Assembly (NCBI RefSeq): GCF_000829695.1
Contig: NZ_BBNN01000026.1
Span: 62,001 to 126,000, forward strand
Origin: Streptomyces sp. NBRC 110035
GTDB lineage: Bacteria > Actinomycetota > Actinomycetes > Streptomycetales > Streptomycetaceae
Direction of reading: 5' to 3'
Length of the DNA: 64,000 nucleotides
Position numbers and translations under genes: made by a program. Under the pieces are notes generated by a model, which saw nothing but the letters and a program-made list of their open reading frames with translations, searched no databases and was not told the DNA's origin. Shown piece by piece: positions 13,333 through 22,249 of the stretch; position 1 is the first letter of the stretch; each line of letters opens with the position of its first letter.

Positions 13333-16071
13333 TCACGGGATGTGCTGCTCGGCCCAGATGATCTTACCGGTCGGCAGGTAGCGGGTGCCCCACCGCTCCG
13401 ACATCTGCGCCACCAGGAACAGGCCACGCCCGCCCTCGTCGTTCATGGTCGCGTACCGCAGATGCGGAGACGTGCTGCTGTTGTCGAAGACCTCGACGAT
13501 CAGATTGCGGTCGCGCAGCACCCGTACCTCGATGGGGCCGCCGCCGTGGCGGATCGCGTTGGTGACCAGCTCGCTCAGGATCAGCTCTGTGGTGAAGACC
13601 AGCTCGTCCAGGCCCCACTCGGACAGTTTCCGCGCGATCGTGGCACGCACCTCGGCGACCGCCGCCGGGTCGGACGGCACCGGCCACCGGGCGATCCGGT
13701 CCTCGGGAAGCGCCTGCGTACGCGCCACGAGCAGGGCGATGTCGTCCCGCGCCTTGACCGGACGCCGGGCCTGCAGCACGGCCCGGCAGGTGTCCTCGGG
13801 GGAGTCCCCGGCCCGGGACAGCGCCTCGCGCAGCAGCTCGAGACCGACGTCGATGTCATGACTGCGGTCCTCGACGAGCCCGTCCGTGTACAGGACCAGT
13901 CGGCTGCCCTCCGCCAGCTCCAGTTCGGCCGTCCCGAACGGCAGCCCGCCCAGCCCCAGGGGCGGGCCGACGGGCACGTCCGCGTACCGCACGGTGCCGT
14001 CCGGGCGGATCAGCGCGGGCGGCGGATGTCCCGCGCGGGCGACGGTGCAGCGCCGGGTGACCGGGTCGTAGACGGCGTACAGACAGGTCGCCCCGGTCAC
14101 CGGGGCGCTGTGCTCGTCCTGCGCCTCGTCCTGGTCGATGCGGCCGACCAGCTCGTCGAGCAGGCCCAGCAGCTCGTCGGGCGGCAGGTCGAGCGCCGAG
14201 AAGTTGTGCACCGCCGTGCGCAGCCGCCCCATGGTGGCCGCCGCGTGCAGCCCGTGCCCGACGACGTCGCCGACCACCAGCGCGACCCGCGCACCGGACA
14301 GCGGCAGGACGTCGAACCAGTCGCCGCCCACCCCGGCCTGCGCGGGCAGATAGCGGTAGGCGATCTCCAGCGCGCTCTGCTCGGGCAGGCTGCGCGGCAG
14401 CAGACTGCGCTGGAGCGTCACCGCCATGCTGTGCTCGCGCGTGTACCGGCGGGCGTTGTCGATGGACACCGCGGCCCGTGCGACCAGTTCCTCCGCCAGG
14501 GCCAGCTCCTCCTCGTCGAACGGCTCGGGCTTCCCGCAACGCCAGAAGCTGACCACGCCCAGCACCAGGGAACCGGCCCGCAGCGGCACGGTGATCAGCG
14601 AGTGGATCCCGTACGCCACGATCTGCCCGGAGCGCTCCATGTCCTGCGCCCGCCACCCCGGGGCCTCGCTCAGCCGGGGCTCGATGAGCGACCGGCCGGA
14701 GGCCAGGCTGCGGCCCTGCGGGGACGATCCGACGAACCGGGTCCGGCTGCCCACCGGGTACAGCGGGGTCTCCTTGCGGATGCCGGTCATCGCCGTGCGG
14801 CGCACCGACCCCGCCATGTCCGGCTCACCGCCGGCCAGCACCGTCTCGAACAGGTCCACCGTGGCGAAGTCCGCGAACCGCGGTACGGCCAGTTCCGCCA
14901 GTTCCTCGGCCGTGCGCGCCACGTCCAGGCTGGTCCCGATGCCCACACCGGCGTCGTAGAGCATGTCGAGCCGCTCCCGCGCGGTCTCGGCCCGGCCGGA
15001 CAGGGCGCGCAGCTCCGTGGAGTCGCGGACCGTGGCGACGCTGCCGGGCGGGCCTCCCACGCGGTCGGTGGACCGCTGGTTGACCGCCAGCAGCCGGTCG
15101 CCGACCCGGTGCACCTCGTCCGTGGCGACCCGTCCCGAGGACAGCAGTTCGGCGGTGCCGGGGTCGAGGGGGAGGGCGAGCACGTCACGGCCCTCCGCGT
15201 CCTCGGGCAGGCCGAGCAGCCGGTGCGCCTCGTCGTTGGCGAGCAGCAGGGTGCCGTCGTCGTCGACGATGACCACGCCTTCCCGCACCGCGTGCAGCAC
15301 CGCGTCGTGGTGCTCGTACATGCGGGTCATCTCGTGCGGACCCAGTCCGTGGGTCTGCCGCAGCAGGCGCCTGCTGACCAGGGCCGCTCCGGTGGTGGCC
15401 AGCACGAGCGCGACCGCCCCCGCGGCCAGCACCAGGGGCAGCTGCTCCTCGGCGACGCCGCCGACGTTCTCGGTCGTGATGCCGGCCGACACGAGACCCA
15501 CGACAACGCCGTCGGGGTTGTTCACCGGCACCACGGCCTGGACCAGTGGGCCGATGGTGCCGGTGATCTCCTCGGTCACCGGCTGTCCGGCCAGCGCGGG
15601 CTGGAGGGTGCCGACGAACTTCTTGCCGATCCGGTCCGTCTTCGGGTGCGTGTAGCGGATTCCGTCGGTGTTCATGACGACGACGAAGTCGACCTCGGCC
15701 TGTGTGCGGATGGCCTCCGCCCGCGGCTGGAGCAGAAGGGTGGGATCGGGGGACTCGAGTGCCTCGACGATGCCCGGCGAGTGGGCCAGTGTCTCCGCCA
15801 CGGCGAGGGAGCGGTTGCGGGCCTCCAGTGTGCTGTCGTGCCGTACTTGCAGCACCAGGGCGAACACGGCGGACACGACCAGCAGCAGCACGATCACGAC
15901 GTACAGGATGAAGACCTGTCCGGCGACGCTGCGGGCGCTCAGCAGGGACCGGAGCCACTTCGGTGGGTGCCACCGGGAGTCACCGCCTCCCTGCCGCTGC
16001 CGACGTACGGAGGCCGTGGTGCTGGGCCGCTGGGGCGACCGGGCCTGGGAACGACCCATCAGTCGGACCAT
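13333..16071 (-). CDS. Membrane sensor SpoIIE-type phosphatase fused to RsbW-type kinase
   Basis: A 912-aa multidomain regulator. Membrane segments at about 50-76 and 211-232 enclose an extracytoplasmic sCache-like sensor (VDFVVVMNTDGIRYTHP). A PAS domain (about 255-350; VVIVDDDGTLLLANDEAHRL), a GAF domain (about 370-520), a PP2C/SpoIIE phosphatase (about 535-760; GVGGDWFDVLPL, VVGDVVGHGLHAA, LVLYTDGLVEDR) and a HATPase_c_2 domain (ELILSELVTNAIRHGGG, FDNSSTSPHLR, GGRGLFLVAQM) follow. Phosphatase and kinase in one chain could both reset and phosphorylate a STAS antagonist in a partner-switching circuit. The STAS protein at 3597-4007 is a candidate partner, though not adjacent. ATG at 16071 has no strong ribosome site; ATG 16059 is an alternative. 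Confidence 0.9.
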   Translation of the reverse strand: MVRLMGRSQARSPQRPSTTASVRRQRQGGGDSRWHPPKWLRSLLSARSVAGQVFILYVVIVLLLVVSAVFALVLQVRHDSTLEARNRSLAVAETLAHSPGIVEALESPDPTLLLQPRAEAIRTQAEVDFVVVMNTDGIRYTHPKTDRIGKKFVGTLQPALAGQPVTEEITGTIGPLVQAVVPVNNPDGVVVGLVSAGITTENVGGVAEEQLPLVLAAGAVALVLATTGAALVSRRLLRQTHGLGPHEMTRMYEHHDAVLHAVREGVVIVDDDGTLLLANDEAHRLLGLPEDAEGRDVLALPLDPGTAELLSSGRVATDEVHRVGDRLLAVNQRSTDRVGGPPGSVATVRDSTELRALSGRAETARERLDMLYDAGVGIGTSLDVARTAEELAELAVPRFADFATVDLFETVLAGGEPDMAGSVRRTAMTGIRKETPLYPVGSRTRFVGSSPQGRSLASGRSLIEPRLSEAPGWRAQDMERSGQIVAYGIHSLITVPLRAGSLVLGVVSFWRCGKPEPFDEEELALAEELVARAAVSIDNARRYTREHSMAVTLQRSLLPRSLPEQSALEIAYRYLPAQAGVGGDWFDVLPLSGARVALVVGDVVGHGLHAAATMGRLRTAVHNFSALDLPPDELLGLLDELVGRIDQDEAQDEHSAPVTGATCLYAVYDPVTRRCTVARAGHPPPALIRPDGTVRYADVPVGPPLGLGGLPFGTAELELAEGSRLVLYTDGLVEDRSHDIDVGLELLREALSRAGDSPEDTCRAVLQARRPVKARDDIALLVARTQALPEDRIARWPVPSDPAAVAEVRATIARKLSEWGLDELVFTTELILSELVTNAIRHGGGPIEVRVLRDRNLIVEVFDNSSTSPHLRYATMNDEGGRGLFLVAQMSERWGTRYLPTGKIIWAEQHIP

Positions 16072-16280
16072 GTGCCGAGCTTACCCACAGCCCGGAAACG
16101 CGCGCTTTCGGCCGGATGGGCACGTGGAGCCAGGGGCCGAGCAGCCGGCGGAGGAACTGCCGGCGCATGTCGAAAGCGCCGGTTCCCGATCGGCGTGGGG
16201 GTGAAAGGAGTACGTTCCCGCGACCTCAGGGGGATCCACCGTGACCGCAGACATCGGCCCTCGCCCTCGGCGGTCACGGG

Positions 16281-16860
16281 TCAGGCACCGGTGTCGCCCC
16301 TGACGACCCAGGAGGCGACGGCGCCGAGGCGCTCTTCGGCCGGATGCACAGTCCGGCGAGCCGGCGGCAACGCCAGGGCATCCCCGGTGGCGAGGAGAAC
16401 CGCGACTCCGAGCTCGTGCGGGAGTGGTCCGACGACACCGGAGGGGTGGTCACGGGCCGGACGACGTACGACCTGGACGAGGAGTCCCGGGGTGACGACC
16501 CGCCGTTCCGCACCCCGGTCCCCGTGCTCACCCATCGACCCCGGCCGGCCCTGGTCAAAGGAGTGCGGCACCACTTTCGCTTTCGTCACCGACGGCTTCC
16601 ACAGCGCCCCCGACCGGCGAAGGCCGTCGCCGGGGGCGGGGACGTCGACATCGTGGGCGGGGCGAGCACGGTGCGGCAGCACCTCGGTGAGGGGCTCATC
16701 GGAGAGCTGCAGCCGCACGCGGTGCCCGTGCTCCTCGGCGCGGCACCGCGGTTCTTCGAGGAGTCCGGCGCGGAGCGGCGGACCCTCGATGCGGTCCGGG
16801 TGGTCGGCTCGCCCGTCGCGGTCCATCTGAGGTACCGCTTCGGGAAGCAGGACGGAGAAG
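16281..16860 (+). pseudogene. Decayed dihydrofolate-reductase-family (RibD C-terminal-like) protein
   Basis: A recognisable reductase-family sequence is broken by compensating frameshifts. Frame A reads DDPGGDGAEALFGRM, then SELVREWSDDTGGVVTGRTTYDL and PVPVLTHRPRPALVKG. At about 16563 the match switches to another frame (CGTTFAFVTDGFHSA), and near 16612 returns to frame A (AKAVAGGGDVDIVGGAS, then LLGAAPRFFEESGAERRT). The N-terminus (SLDGFVAG-type start) is missing, and no stop follows the expected C-terminus VAVHLRYR. Intact relatives are small NADPH-dependent oxidoreductases of about 180-220 aa. Two separate shifts plus a lost start argue for true decay and not one sequencing error. Confidence 0.75.
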
Positions 16861-16912
16861 CAGCCCACAGGGCATCACTTCCCGGTGGGGTGGTCGGTCC
16901 GGTCGGCCCCCA

Positions 16913-16954
16913 CGGACCGCGCGACCAGTGGTGCGTTACCGGTCGCGCGGTCCG
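16913..16954. terminator. Bidirectional terminator, 14-bp perfect arms
   Basis: CGGACCGCGCGACC at 16913-16926 pairs perfectly with 16941-16954 around a 14-nt loop. It lies between the reductase pseudogene (+) and the stop of the convergent HEAT-like gene at 17011 (-). Confidence 0.85.
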
Positions 16955-17010
16955 CTCCCCGTGCCACTGGCCCCCTCGGCGCTCGTCCCCCAACGGCGCT
17001 CGAGCGGGGC

Positions 17011-17556
17011 TCACTCGGCCAGCGCGTGGGCCAGCTCCGTCGTGGCACGGGCGATTCTGGTGTCCTGGTCGTCCATCAGGTGGCGCAGGTCGCCCCGCCG
17101 TGCGCGCACGGCCTGCCGGGCGGCCCGCTCCCAGACGACCGGGTTCTCGCGGTGGTTGAGCAGCTTGGGGTACGCGGCGGCGGTGCTTTCCCACTGCCGG
17201 GCGTCGGCGATGGCCCTGAGCAGACGGATGATCTCGGCACGACAGGTCACGTGCGGCAGCTGCGCCAGCTCCCAGAGGAAGGGGACGGTGGCGGCCGTCG
17301 CCTGCTCCACCACGAAGCCGTACTGGCAGATCCGTTTCCGCAGATCCTCCAGGGCGGACCGGGCGGTGTCGGCGTCCCCCCAGGCGATGGCGTTGAGCAG
17401 CAGAGGGACGGCCGCCGCCGATCCGGTGGAGTCCTGGATGTCCCGCCACGGCACGCGGGACAGTGACATGAGCGGTGTCGTACGGGCCATTCCGGTCGGG
17501 GACGTGTGGCGCACAGGGCGCTCGCTGCTCGGCTGTTCCGTAGAAGCGCTGCGCAT
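17011..17556 (-). CDS. HEAT-like hypothetical protein
   Basis: A 181-aa protein of unassigned function. ATG at 17556 is preferred because GAAAGG lies about 10 bp upstream; later ATGs (17490, 17469) lack good sites. Residues from about 45 on read as paired helices of HEAT/armadillo style: AVPLLLNAIAWGDADTARSA, then LEDLRKRICQYGFV, ATVPFLWELAQLPHVTCR and AEIIRLLRAIADARQWE. Similar solitary helical-repeat proteins are scattered in Streptomyces genomes and probably act as binding scaffolds. The first 35 residues look poorly ordered. It stands alone between a pseudogene and the DUF397 gene. Confidence 0.7.
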   Translation of the reverse strand: MRSASTEQPSSERPVRHTSPTGMARTTPLMSLSRVPWRDIQDSTGSAAAVPLLLNAIAWGDADTARSALEDLRKRICQYGFVVEQATAATVPFLWELAQLPHVTCRAEIIRLLRAIADARQWESTAAAYPKLLNHRENPVVWERAARQAVRARRGDLRHLMDDQDTRIARATTELAHALAE

Positions 17557-17817
17557 CGCGTGGGGCCTTTCGCGGCGGTCGGGTCGAATGGGGGAGGGTC
17601 AGGCGGGCGGCCGGGCCGACAGCCGGGCCCGGGCCGTCCTGCGTGCCGGGGGCACCCGGGGCCGGCCCCATGCCTCGGACGGGCCGTCGGCGCCGACGGC
17701 CGACCGGATCACTCGGTGCGCAGGTGAGGACATGCCGTCTCCTCGATGCGACGTCAGGACGGTCCGCCAACAGGGGGGTTGACGCCCCAGCTATTATCCA
17801 CACCGAGAGCGGTCGCG

Positions 17818-17842
17818 TGCAATTGCATGAGAAATTGCGTGA
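17818..17842. promoter_or_regulatory. AT-rich palindrome and direct repeats upstream of the DUF397/XRE pair
   Basis: TGCAATTGCA (17818-17827) is a perfect palindrome. AATTGCATGA (17821-17830) and AATTGCGTGA (17833-17842) form a direct repeat with 12-bp period. They sit in an unusually AT-rich pocket (to about 17855) within GC-rich DNA, about 110 bp before the DUF397 start. This is a good candidate operator for the adjacent HTH protein; the assignment is inference. Confidence 0.5.
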
Positions 17843-17951
17843 AGTTTTTTCGGGAACGGACGGGGGTGGACCGGGGCGGATCACGTGTGATCCGCCCCGG
17901 CGAACGGCCGGGCACCGCCCGGCAGTGCGCAGGAACAGCAAGGAGGCTTCG

Positions 17952-18182
17952 GTGCCAGGAGTGTGGAACGGAGTGCGGGCGAGTTCCTTGGACGCCTGCT
18001 GGATCAAGAGCCGGCACAGCAACGCCGAGGGCAACTGCGTCGAGGTGGCCCCGCTGGGCGACGGGGGTGTGGCGATGCGCAACTCCCGTGACCCCGACGG
18101 GCCCGCCCTGGTCTACACGTCGGCGGAACTGGCGGCGTTCCTGGCCGGGGTGAAGGACGGCGAGTTCGACCACCTGGTCTGA
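17952..18182 (+). CDS. DUF397-domain small protein
   Basis: A 76-aa protein starting at GTG 17952, with AAGGAGG at 17940-17946. It has the DUF397 signature: LDACWIKSRHSNAEGNCVEV (W-x-K-S-x-x-S with GNCVEV) and VAMRNSRDPDGPALVYTSAE, ending in a helix (LAAFLAGVKDGEFDHLV). DUF397 proteins in Streptomyces are partners of XRE/DUF5753 regulators, in the style of WhiJ modules that affect development. Here the DUF397 gene precedes its HTH partner, while the usual order is the reverse. Confidence 0.93.
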   Translation: MPGVWNGVRASSLDACWIKSRHSNAEGNCVEVAPLGDGGVAMRNSRDPDGPALVYTSAELAAFLAGVKDGEFDHLV

Positions 18183-18313
18183 TGCGGCCGACCGACGCGG
18201 TGAAGCGGAGTTCAACTGCCGACTTCTGTAAGGATTCTGTGGGTCGCATACACGGCGGCACAGTGAGGTGCGATAGTGTAAACCGCCCTTGTGCCGGTCT
18301 GCTGGGAGTCGGG

Positions 18314-19246
18314 ATGTCCGCCGCGTCGCATCGTATCTCCCGTCTGGAGCCCTATCTGGACCGGCCCGAGCCGGCTCCGACCCTGCTGAAGATGCTGGTC
18401 GGTGTGCAGTTGGCCGGCTTCCGCGAGGACGCCGGGCTGCCCCAGGACCAGGCGGCGCGCTCCGTCGGCTTCAGCGCGGCGAAGCTGTCCCGCATCGAGT
18501 CCGGCAAGGGGCGTCGCCCGCCGACGGAGCGCGACGTCCGGGCCTTGCTGGAGCTGTACGGCACGGACGACTACGAGGTCTCGGTCCTGGTCAAACTGCT
18601 CCGGCGGGCCGGGGAGCCGGGCTGGTGGCAGCGGTACGACAAGCGGCTGATGCCCGAGTGGTTCGACCGGCTGGTCGGACTGCAGGAGGCCGCCGCCACC
18701 ATCCGCACCTTCGAGATCCAGTACGTCCCCGGGCTGCTGCAGACCGCCGCCTACACCCGTGCGGTGGTGGAGCGCGGCCTGACCAACGCGCCGGCGAGTG
18801 AGGTGCAGCGTCGTGTCGAACTCCGAATGCGGCGGGCCGCGTTGCTGATGCGCGAGGGCGCCCCACAGCTGTGGGCGATCATCGACGAGTCGGTTCTGCT
18901 GCGCGTGCTGGGCAGCGCCGAGGTGATGCGGGAACAGCTCGCCCACCTCGTGCGGATGGCCGAGCGCTCCAACGTCACCGTACAGATCGTGCCGTTGAGC
19001 GTGACGAACGCGTCGGCTCCCGCCATCCCGGTGACGTATCTGCGCTTCGGCGGCCTCGATCTGCCCGACGTGGTCTACCTGGAGCACATCAAGAGCGCCA
19101 ACTTCCTCGAGGACCTCGACGAGACGGAGGAGTACCGGATCGTACTGGACCGCCTCGCCGACGAGGCCCTTCGGCCCCGTGAATCCCTGGACCTGCTGCG
19201 CGCCACCATGCGGGATCGCTACCCGGATCCGCAGTCCGGGTCGTGA
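18314..19246 (+). CDS. XRE-family regulator with DUF5753 domain
   Basis: A 310-aa WhiJ-like transcription factor. ATG at 18314 follows GGGAG by 5 bp. An N-terminal XRE helix-turn-helix (about 30-90: LAGFREDAGLPQDQAARSVG, FSAAKLSRIESGKGRRPPTE) is followed by the DUF5753 ligand-like domain (GLQEAAATIRTFEIQYVPGL, LQTAAYTRAVVERGL, and a late segment LDLPDVVYLEHIKSANFLED). The 131-bp gap to the DUF397 gene holds a possible promoter (TAGTGT near 18274), so the gene may also be transcribed alone. It probably acts with the upstream DUF397 protein and binds its own promoter region. Confidence 0.92.
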   Translation: MSAASHRISRLEPYLDRPEPAPTLLKMLVGVQLAGFREDAGLPQDQAARSVGFSAAKLSRIESGKGRRPPTERDVRALLELYGTDDYEVSVLVKLLRRAGEPGWWQRYDKRLMPEWFDRLVGLQEAAATIRTFEIQYVPGLLQTAAYTRAVVERGLTNAPASEVQRRVELRMRRAALLMREGAPQLWAIIDESVLLRVLGSAEVMREQLAHLVRMAERSNVTVQIVPLSVTNASAPAIPVTYLRFGGLDLPDVVYLEHIKSANFLEDLDETEEYRIVLDRLADEALRPRESLDLLRATMRDRYPDPQSGS

Positions 19247-19359
19247 CACCCCGGCACCTCGAGCCGGAACGCGACGCGAACGCCCCTGTCCGCTCGGAAT
19301 CACCGGGGCCGCGAGGGGCTTTGCCGTGACCGGGCGGAGGGGCGTACGCCCGTGGGGTC

Positions 19360-20181
19360 CTACAGCGGGATCCGGCCCACGCCGCCGAACTCGATCCACT
19401 CCTGGGTGAGCTGACGGGGCGCCACCTCGGTGTCCGGACGCCAGGTGGACACCTCCACCAGACCCGGCTCCAGGACTTCCAAGCCCTCGAAGTACGACGC
19501 GACGTCGCTCTTCGTGCGCACCCGGCCCCAGTTCCCCTGGGTTGCCTGGTCCATGAACTCCGTGACCGACTCGCGGACTTCGAGGTCCTCGCTGACCAAC
19601 TGGCACATCACCAGGAAGCTGCCGGGCGCGAGCCGTTCCCGGACCCGGCGGGCCACGGCGATCGGGCCGTGGGTGTCGCTGTCCGGGATGCAGTGGAACA
19701 CGGAGTTGAACAGCACGCAGGCCGGCCGCGAGAAGTCGATCAGACGCCGCGTCTCGGCGTGGTCGAAGATCGAGTCGGTCTCCCGCATGTCGGCCTGTAT
19801 GACCGCCGTGCGCTCGTCCTGCTCCAGCAGCGCGCGCCCGTGCACCAGCACCATCGGGTCGTTGTCGACATACACCACATGGGTGGTCGGGTCGATGCGC
19901 TGGGCGACCTGGTGAACATTCTCCTGGGTGGGCAGGCCGGAGCCGTGGTCGAGGTACTGCCGGATCCCGTACTCCTGCGTGAGGACCCGGACGACCCGCT
20001 GGAGGAAGCGCCGGTTGTTCAGAGCCAGGCGGCGTGTGCTGGGCACCACCTTGTCGAGCTCTTCCACGGCGGCACGGTCGGTCGCATAGTTGTCCTTGCC
20101 GCCCAGGTAGTAGTCGTACATGCGTGCGGCTGTCGGCACGGTCGCGTCGATCTCGGTGGACAGCTGATTGCCGGTGTGCAT
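19360..20181 (-). CDS. SAM-dependent methyltransferase, DUF574 type
   Basis: A 273-aa protein of the actinobacterial S-adenosyl methyltransferase family (Methyltransf_19). ATG at 20181 has AGGGGGA just upstream. Family blocks: PTAARMYDYYLGGKDNYATD, a motif I variant YLDHGSGLPTQENVH, THVVYVDNDPMVLVHGRALL, QADMRETDSIFDH, LFNSVFHCIPDSD and the C-terminal SDVASYFEGLEVLEPGLVEV. The motif is the family form and the SAM pocket looks intact. Substrate is unknown; members are often near XRE/DUF397 regulators, as here. A second member lies at 60218-61006. A -10-like TAGGAT lies about 55 bp upstream on the minus strand. Confidence 0.9.
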   Translation of the reverse strand: MHTGNQLSTEIDATVPTAARMYDYYLGGKDNYATDRAAVEELDKVVPSTRRLALNNRRFLQRVVRVLTQEYGIRQYLDHGSGLPTQENVHQVAQRIDPTTHVVYVDNDPMVLVHGRALLEQDERTAVIQADMRETDSIFDHAETRRLIDFSRPACVLFNSVFHCIPDSDTHGPIAVARRVRERLAPGSFLVMCQLVSEDLEVRESVTEFMDQATQGNWGRVRTKSDVASYFEGLEVLEPGLVEVSTWRPDTEVAPRQLTQEWIEFGGVGRIPL

Positions 20182-20454
20182 CGTTCCCCCTGCGGAGTGC
20201 CGCTCCAACTGGACTGGCTGGACAGGGAGTACATCCTAGGTAGCGCTGCGCGAGTGGGTCCAGCCCATCGGTGAACAAGGTCCTGCGGGAGTGGAGGGAC
20301 CATCGTTGCCGGTACCGGTTGTCACCGGGTGACCGCATGGCGTGAGAATCTGTACGGGGGGGGGAGTGTGGCGGTATCGTCGGTTTCGTCCCCTCCGGTG
20401 TGTGCGGCGGGCGGGGCCGGCCGGCCGATTCAGTCGCTTTCCCGGGAGACGGTC

Positions 20455-22167
20455 ATGGACGCCACGGACGACTACTACGACCTGGGCAGCTATCGCCGCC
20501 CCGTGACGACCGCCCTGGCCGAGGCCCAACTCTGGTTCGATCGCGGACTGTTGTGGACCTATGCGTTCAACCACGAGGAAGCGGTCGCCTGCTTCGAGAG
20601 GGCGGCCGAGGCCGACCCCGACTGCGCCATGGCTTACTGGGGCATCGCCTACGCCCTCGGCCCGAACTACAACAAGCCCTGGGAGGCCTTCGACAGCGAC
20701 GACCTCATCCGCAGTGTCGAACGCACCCACACCGCTGTCGAATTGGCGCACGAGAAGGCCGCGGGAGCCACGTCCGTGGAGCGTGCCCTCATCGGAGCCC
20801 TGCGTGCCCGCTACCCCCAGGGGCGGGCGGTCGAGGACTGCTCGGTGTGGAACGAGCCCTACGCGGACCGCATGCTCGCGGTGTACGAGAGCGCCCCCGA
20901 CGACCCGGACGTCGCCGTGCTCTGCGCGGACGCCCTGATGAATCTCACCCCCTGGCAGCTGTGGGACCTGAAGACCGGCCGCCCCGCGGCGGGCGCCCGC
21001 ACCCTGGAGGCCAGGGCCGTGCTCGACCGGGCGCTCGCCGGTGACAGCGGCGCCCGGCATCCCGGCGTCGTGCACCTGTACATCCACTTGATGGAGATGT
21101 CCCCCACCCCGGAAGCGGCCCTCATGGTCGCCGACCGGCTGCGCGGCGCCGTGCCCGACGCCGGCCATCTGCGCCACATGCCCTCGCACCTCGAGGTGCT
21201 GTGCGGCGACTACCGACGGGTCGTGTCCGACAACACCCTCGCGATCGCCGCCGACGAGAAGTACCTCGCGCGGTCCGGCGCCATGAACTTCTACACCCTC
21301 TACCGCGCCCACAACCACCACTTCAGGATCTACGGCGCCATGTTCGCGGGCCTCTCGAAGGTCGCCCTGGACGCCGCCGCGCAGCTCGAAGCCGCCGTCC
21401 CCGAGGAACTGCTCAGGGTGCAGAGCCCGCCGATGGCCGACTGGCTCGAGGGCTTCCTGGCGATGCGCTTCCACGTCCTCATCCGCTTCGGCCGCTGGGA
21501 CGCCGTCCTGGCGCTGCCGTTTCCCGCCGACCCGGTGTTGTACCGCGTGACCACCGCGATGCTCCACTACGCCCGTGGCGTCGCTCTCTCGGCGACCGGG
21601 GAGATCGACCGGGCCGAGGCCGAGCGGGAGAGCTTCCGCGCCGCGGTGGACCGGGTGCCGGACACCCGGATGCTGTTCAACAACACCTGCCAGGACATCC
21701 TCGCCATCGCGGCCGCGATGCTGGACGGTGAACTCGCCTACCGCAAGGGCGACTACGACGACGCGTTCGCCGCACTGGAGCGGTCCGTCGAGCTGGACGA
21801 CAACCTCCCCTACGACGAGCCCTGGGGCTGGATGCAGCCCACCCGGCACGCGTACGGGGCGCTGCTGCTGGAGCAGGGCCGCGTGGGCGAGGCGGAGGCG
21901 GTCTACCGGGCCGACCTCGGCCTCGATCCCACCTTGCCCCGGCCGCTGCAGCACCCGGGCAACGTCTGGTCGTTGCACGGGTTCCACGAGTGCCTGACAC
22001 GCACCGGCAGGACGGGGGAGGCCGCGATCGTGGCCCAACAGCTCAAGGCGGCGGCCGCGCTGGCGGACGTACCGATCGAGACGTCCTGCTTCTGCCGGCT
22101 GGACACCCGCCCGACGGTCTTTGGCGCGGACGCGGGCACCACCGGGGACGGCTGCCACTGCGCCTGA
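20455..22167 (+). CDS. TPR-repeat protein with cysteine-rich tail
   Basis: ATG at 20455 follows CGGGAGA and gives 570 aa beginning MDATDDYYDLGSYRRPVTT. Helical pairs fit tetratricopeptide repeats, clearest at AFNHEEAVACFERAAEADPD, KGDYDDAFAALERSVELDDN and EQGRVGEAEAVYRADLGLDP. Between them are blocks typical of this uncharacterised TPR family (HLYIHLMEMSPTPEAAL, AGHLRHMPSHLEVLCGDYRR, MNFYTLYRAHNHHF). The C-terminus carries paired cysteines (TSCFCRLD and GDGCHCA), which may bind metal or form disulfides. A G9 tract at 20356-20364 lies upstream but outside the chosen gene. Function unknown. Confidence 0.82.
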   Translation: MDATDDYYDLGSYRRPVTTALAEAQLWFDRGLLWTYAFNHEEAVACFERAAEADPDCAMAYWGIAYALGPNYNKPWEAFDSDDLIRSVERTHTAVELAHEKAAGATSVERALIGALRARYPQGRAVEDCSVWNEPYADRMLAVYESAPDDPDVAVLCADALMNLTPWQLWDLKTGRPAAGARTLEARAVLDRALAGDSGARHPGVVHLYIHLMEMSPTPEAALMVADRLRGAVPDAGHLRHMPSHLEVLCGDYRRVVSDNTLAIAADEKYLARSGAMNFYTLYRAHNHHFRIYGAMFAGLSKVALDAAAQLEAAVPEELLRVQSPPMADWLEGFLAMRFHVLIRFGRWDAVLALPFPADPVLYRVTTAMLHYARGVALSATGEIDRAEAERESFRAAVDRVPDTRMLFNNTCQDILAIAAAMLDGELAYRKGDYDDAFAALERSVELDDNLPYDEPWGWMQPTRHAYGALLLEQGRVGEAEAVYRADLGLDPTLPRPLQHPGNVWSLHGFHECLTRTGRTGEAAIVAQQLKAAAALADVPIETSCFCRLDTRPTVFGADAGTTGDGCHCA

Positions 22168-22175
22168 GCCGAAGA

Positions 22176-22225
22176 CCCCGGTACGGCCGGACGTCCCGGC
22201 GCCGGGACGTCCGGCCGTACCGGGG
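22176..22225. terminator. 50-bp perfect palindromic terminator
   Basis: Arms at 22176-22200 and 22201-22225 are exact complements with no loop base left over (25 of 25 pairs, so the hairpin tip must open). It begins 8 bp after the TPR stop and ends 24 bp before the stop of the convergent 60-aa gene, serving both. Confidence 0.93.
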
Positions 22226-22249
22226 GGCGGAAACAGGGGGCCGCGGTCC

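Noticed and set aside
13285..16830. A very long plus-strand open frame opposite the SpoIIE-type gene
   Set aside because: Composition (Arg/Gly/Gln/His-rich) is typical of an antisense shadow; only its last part touches the reductase pseudogene.
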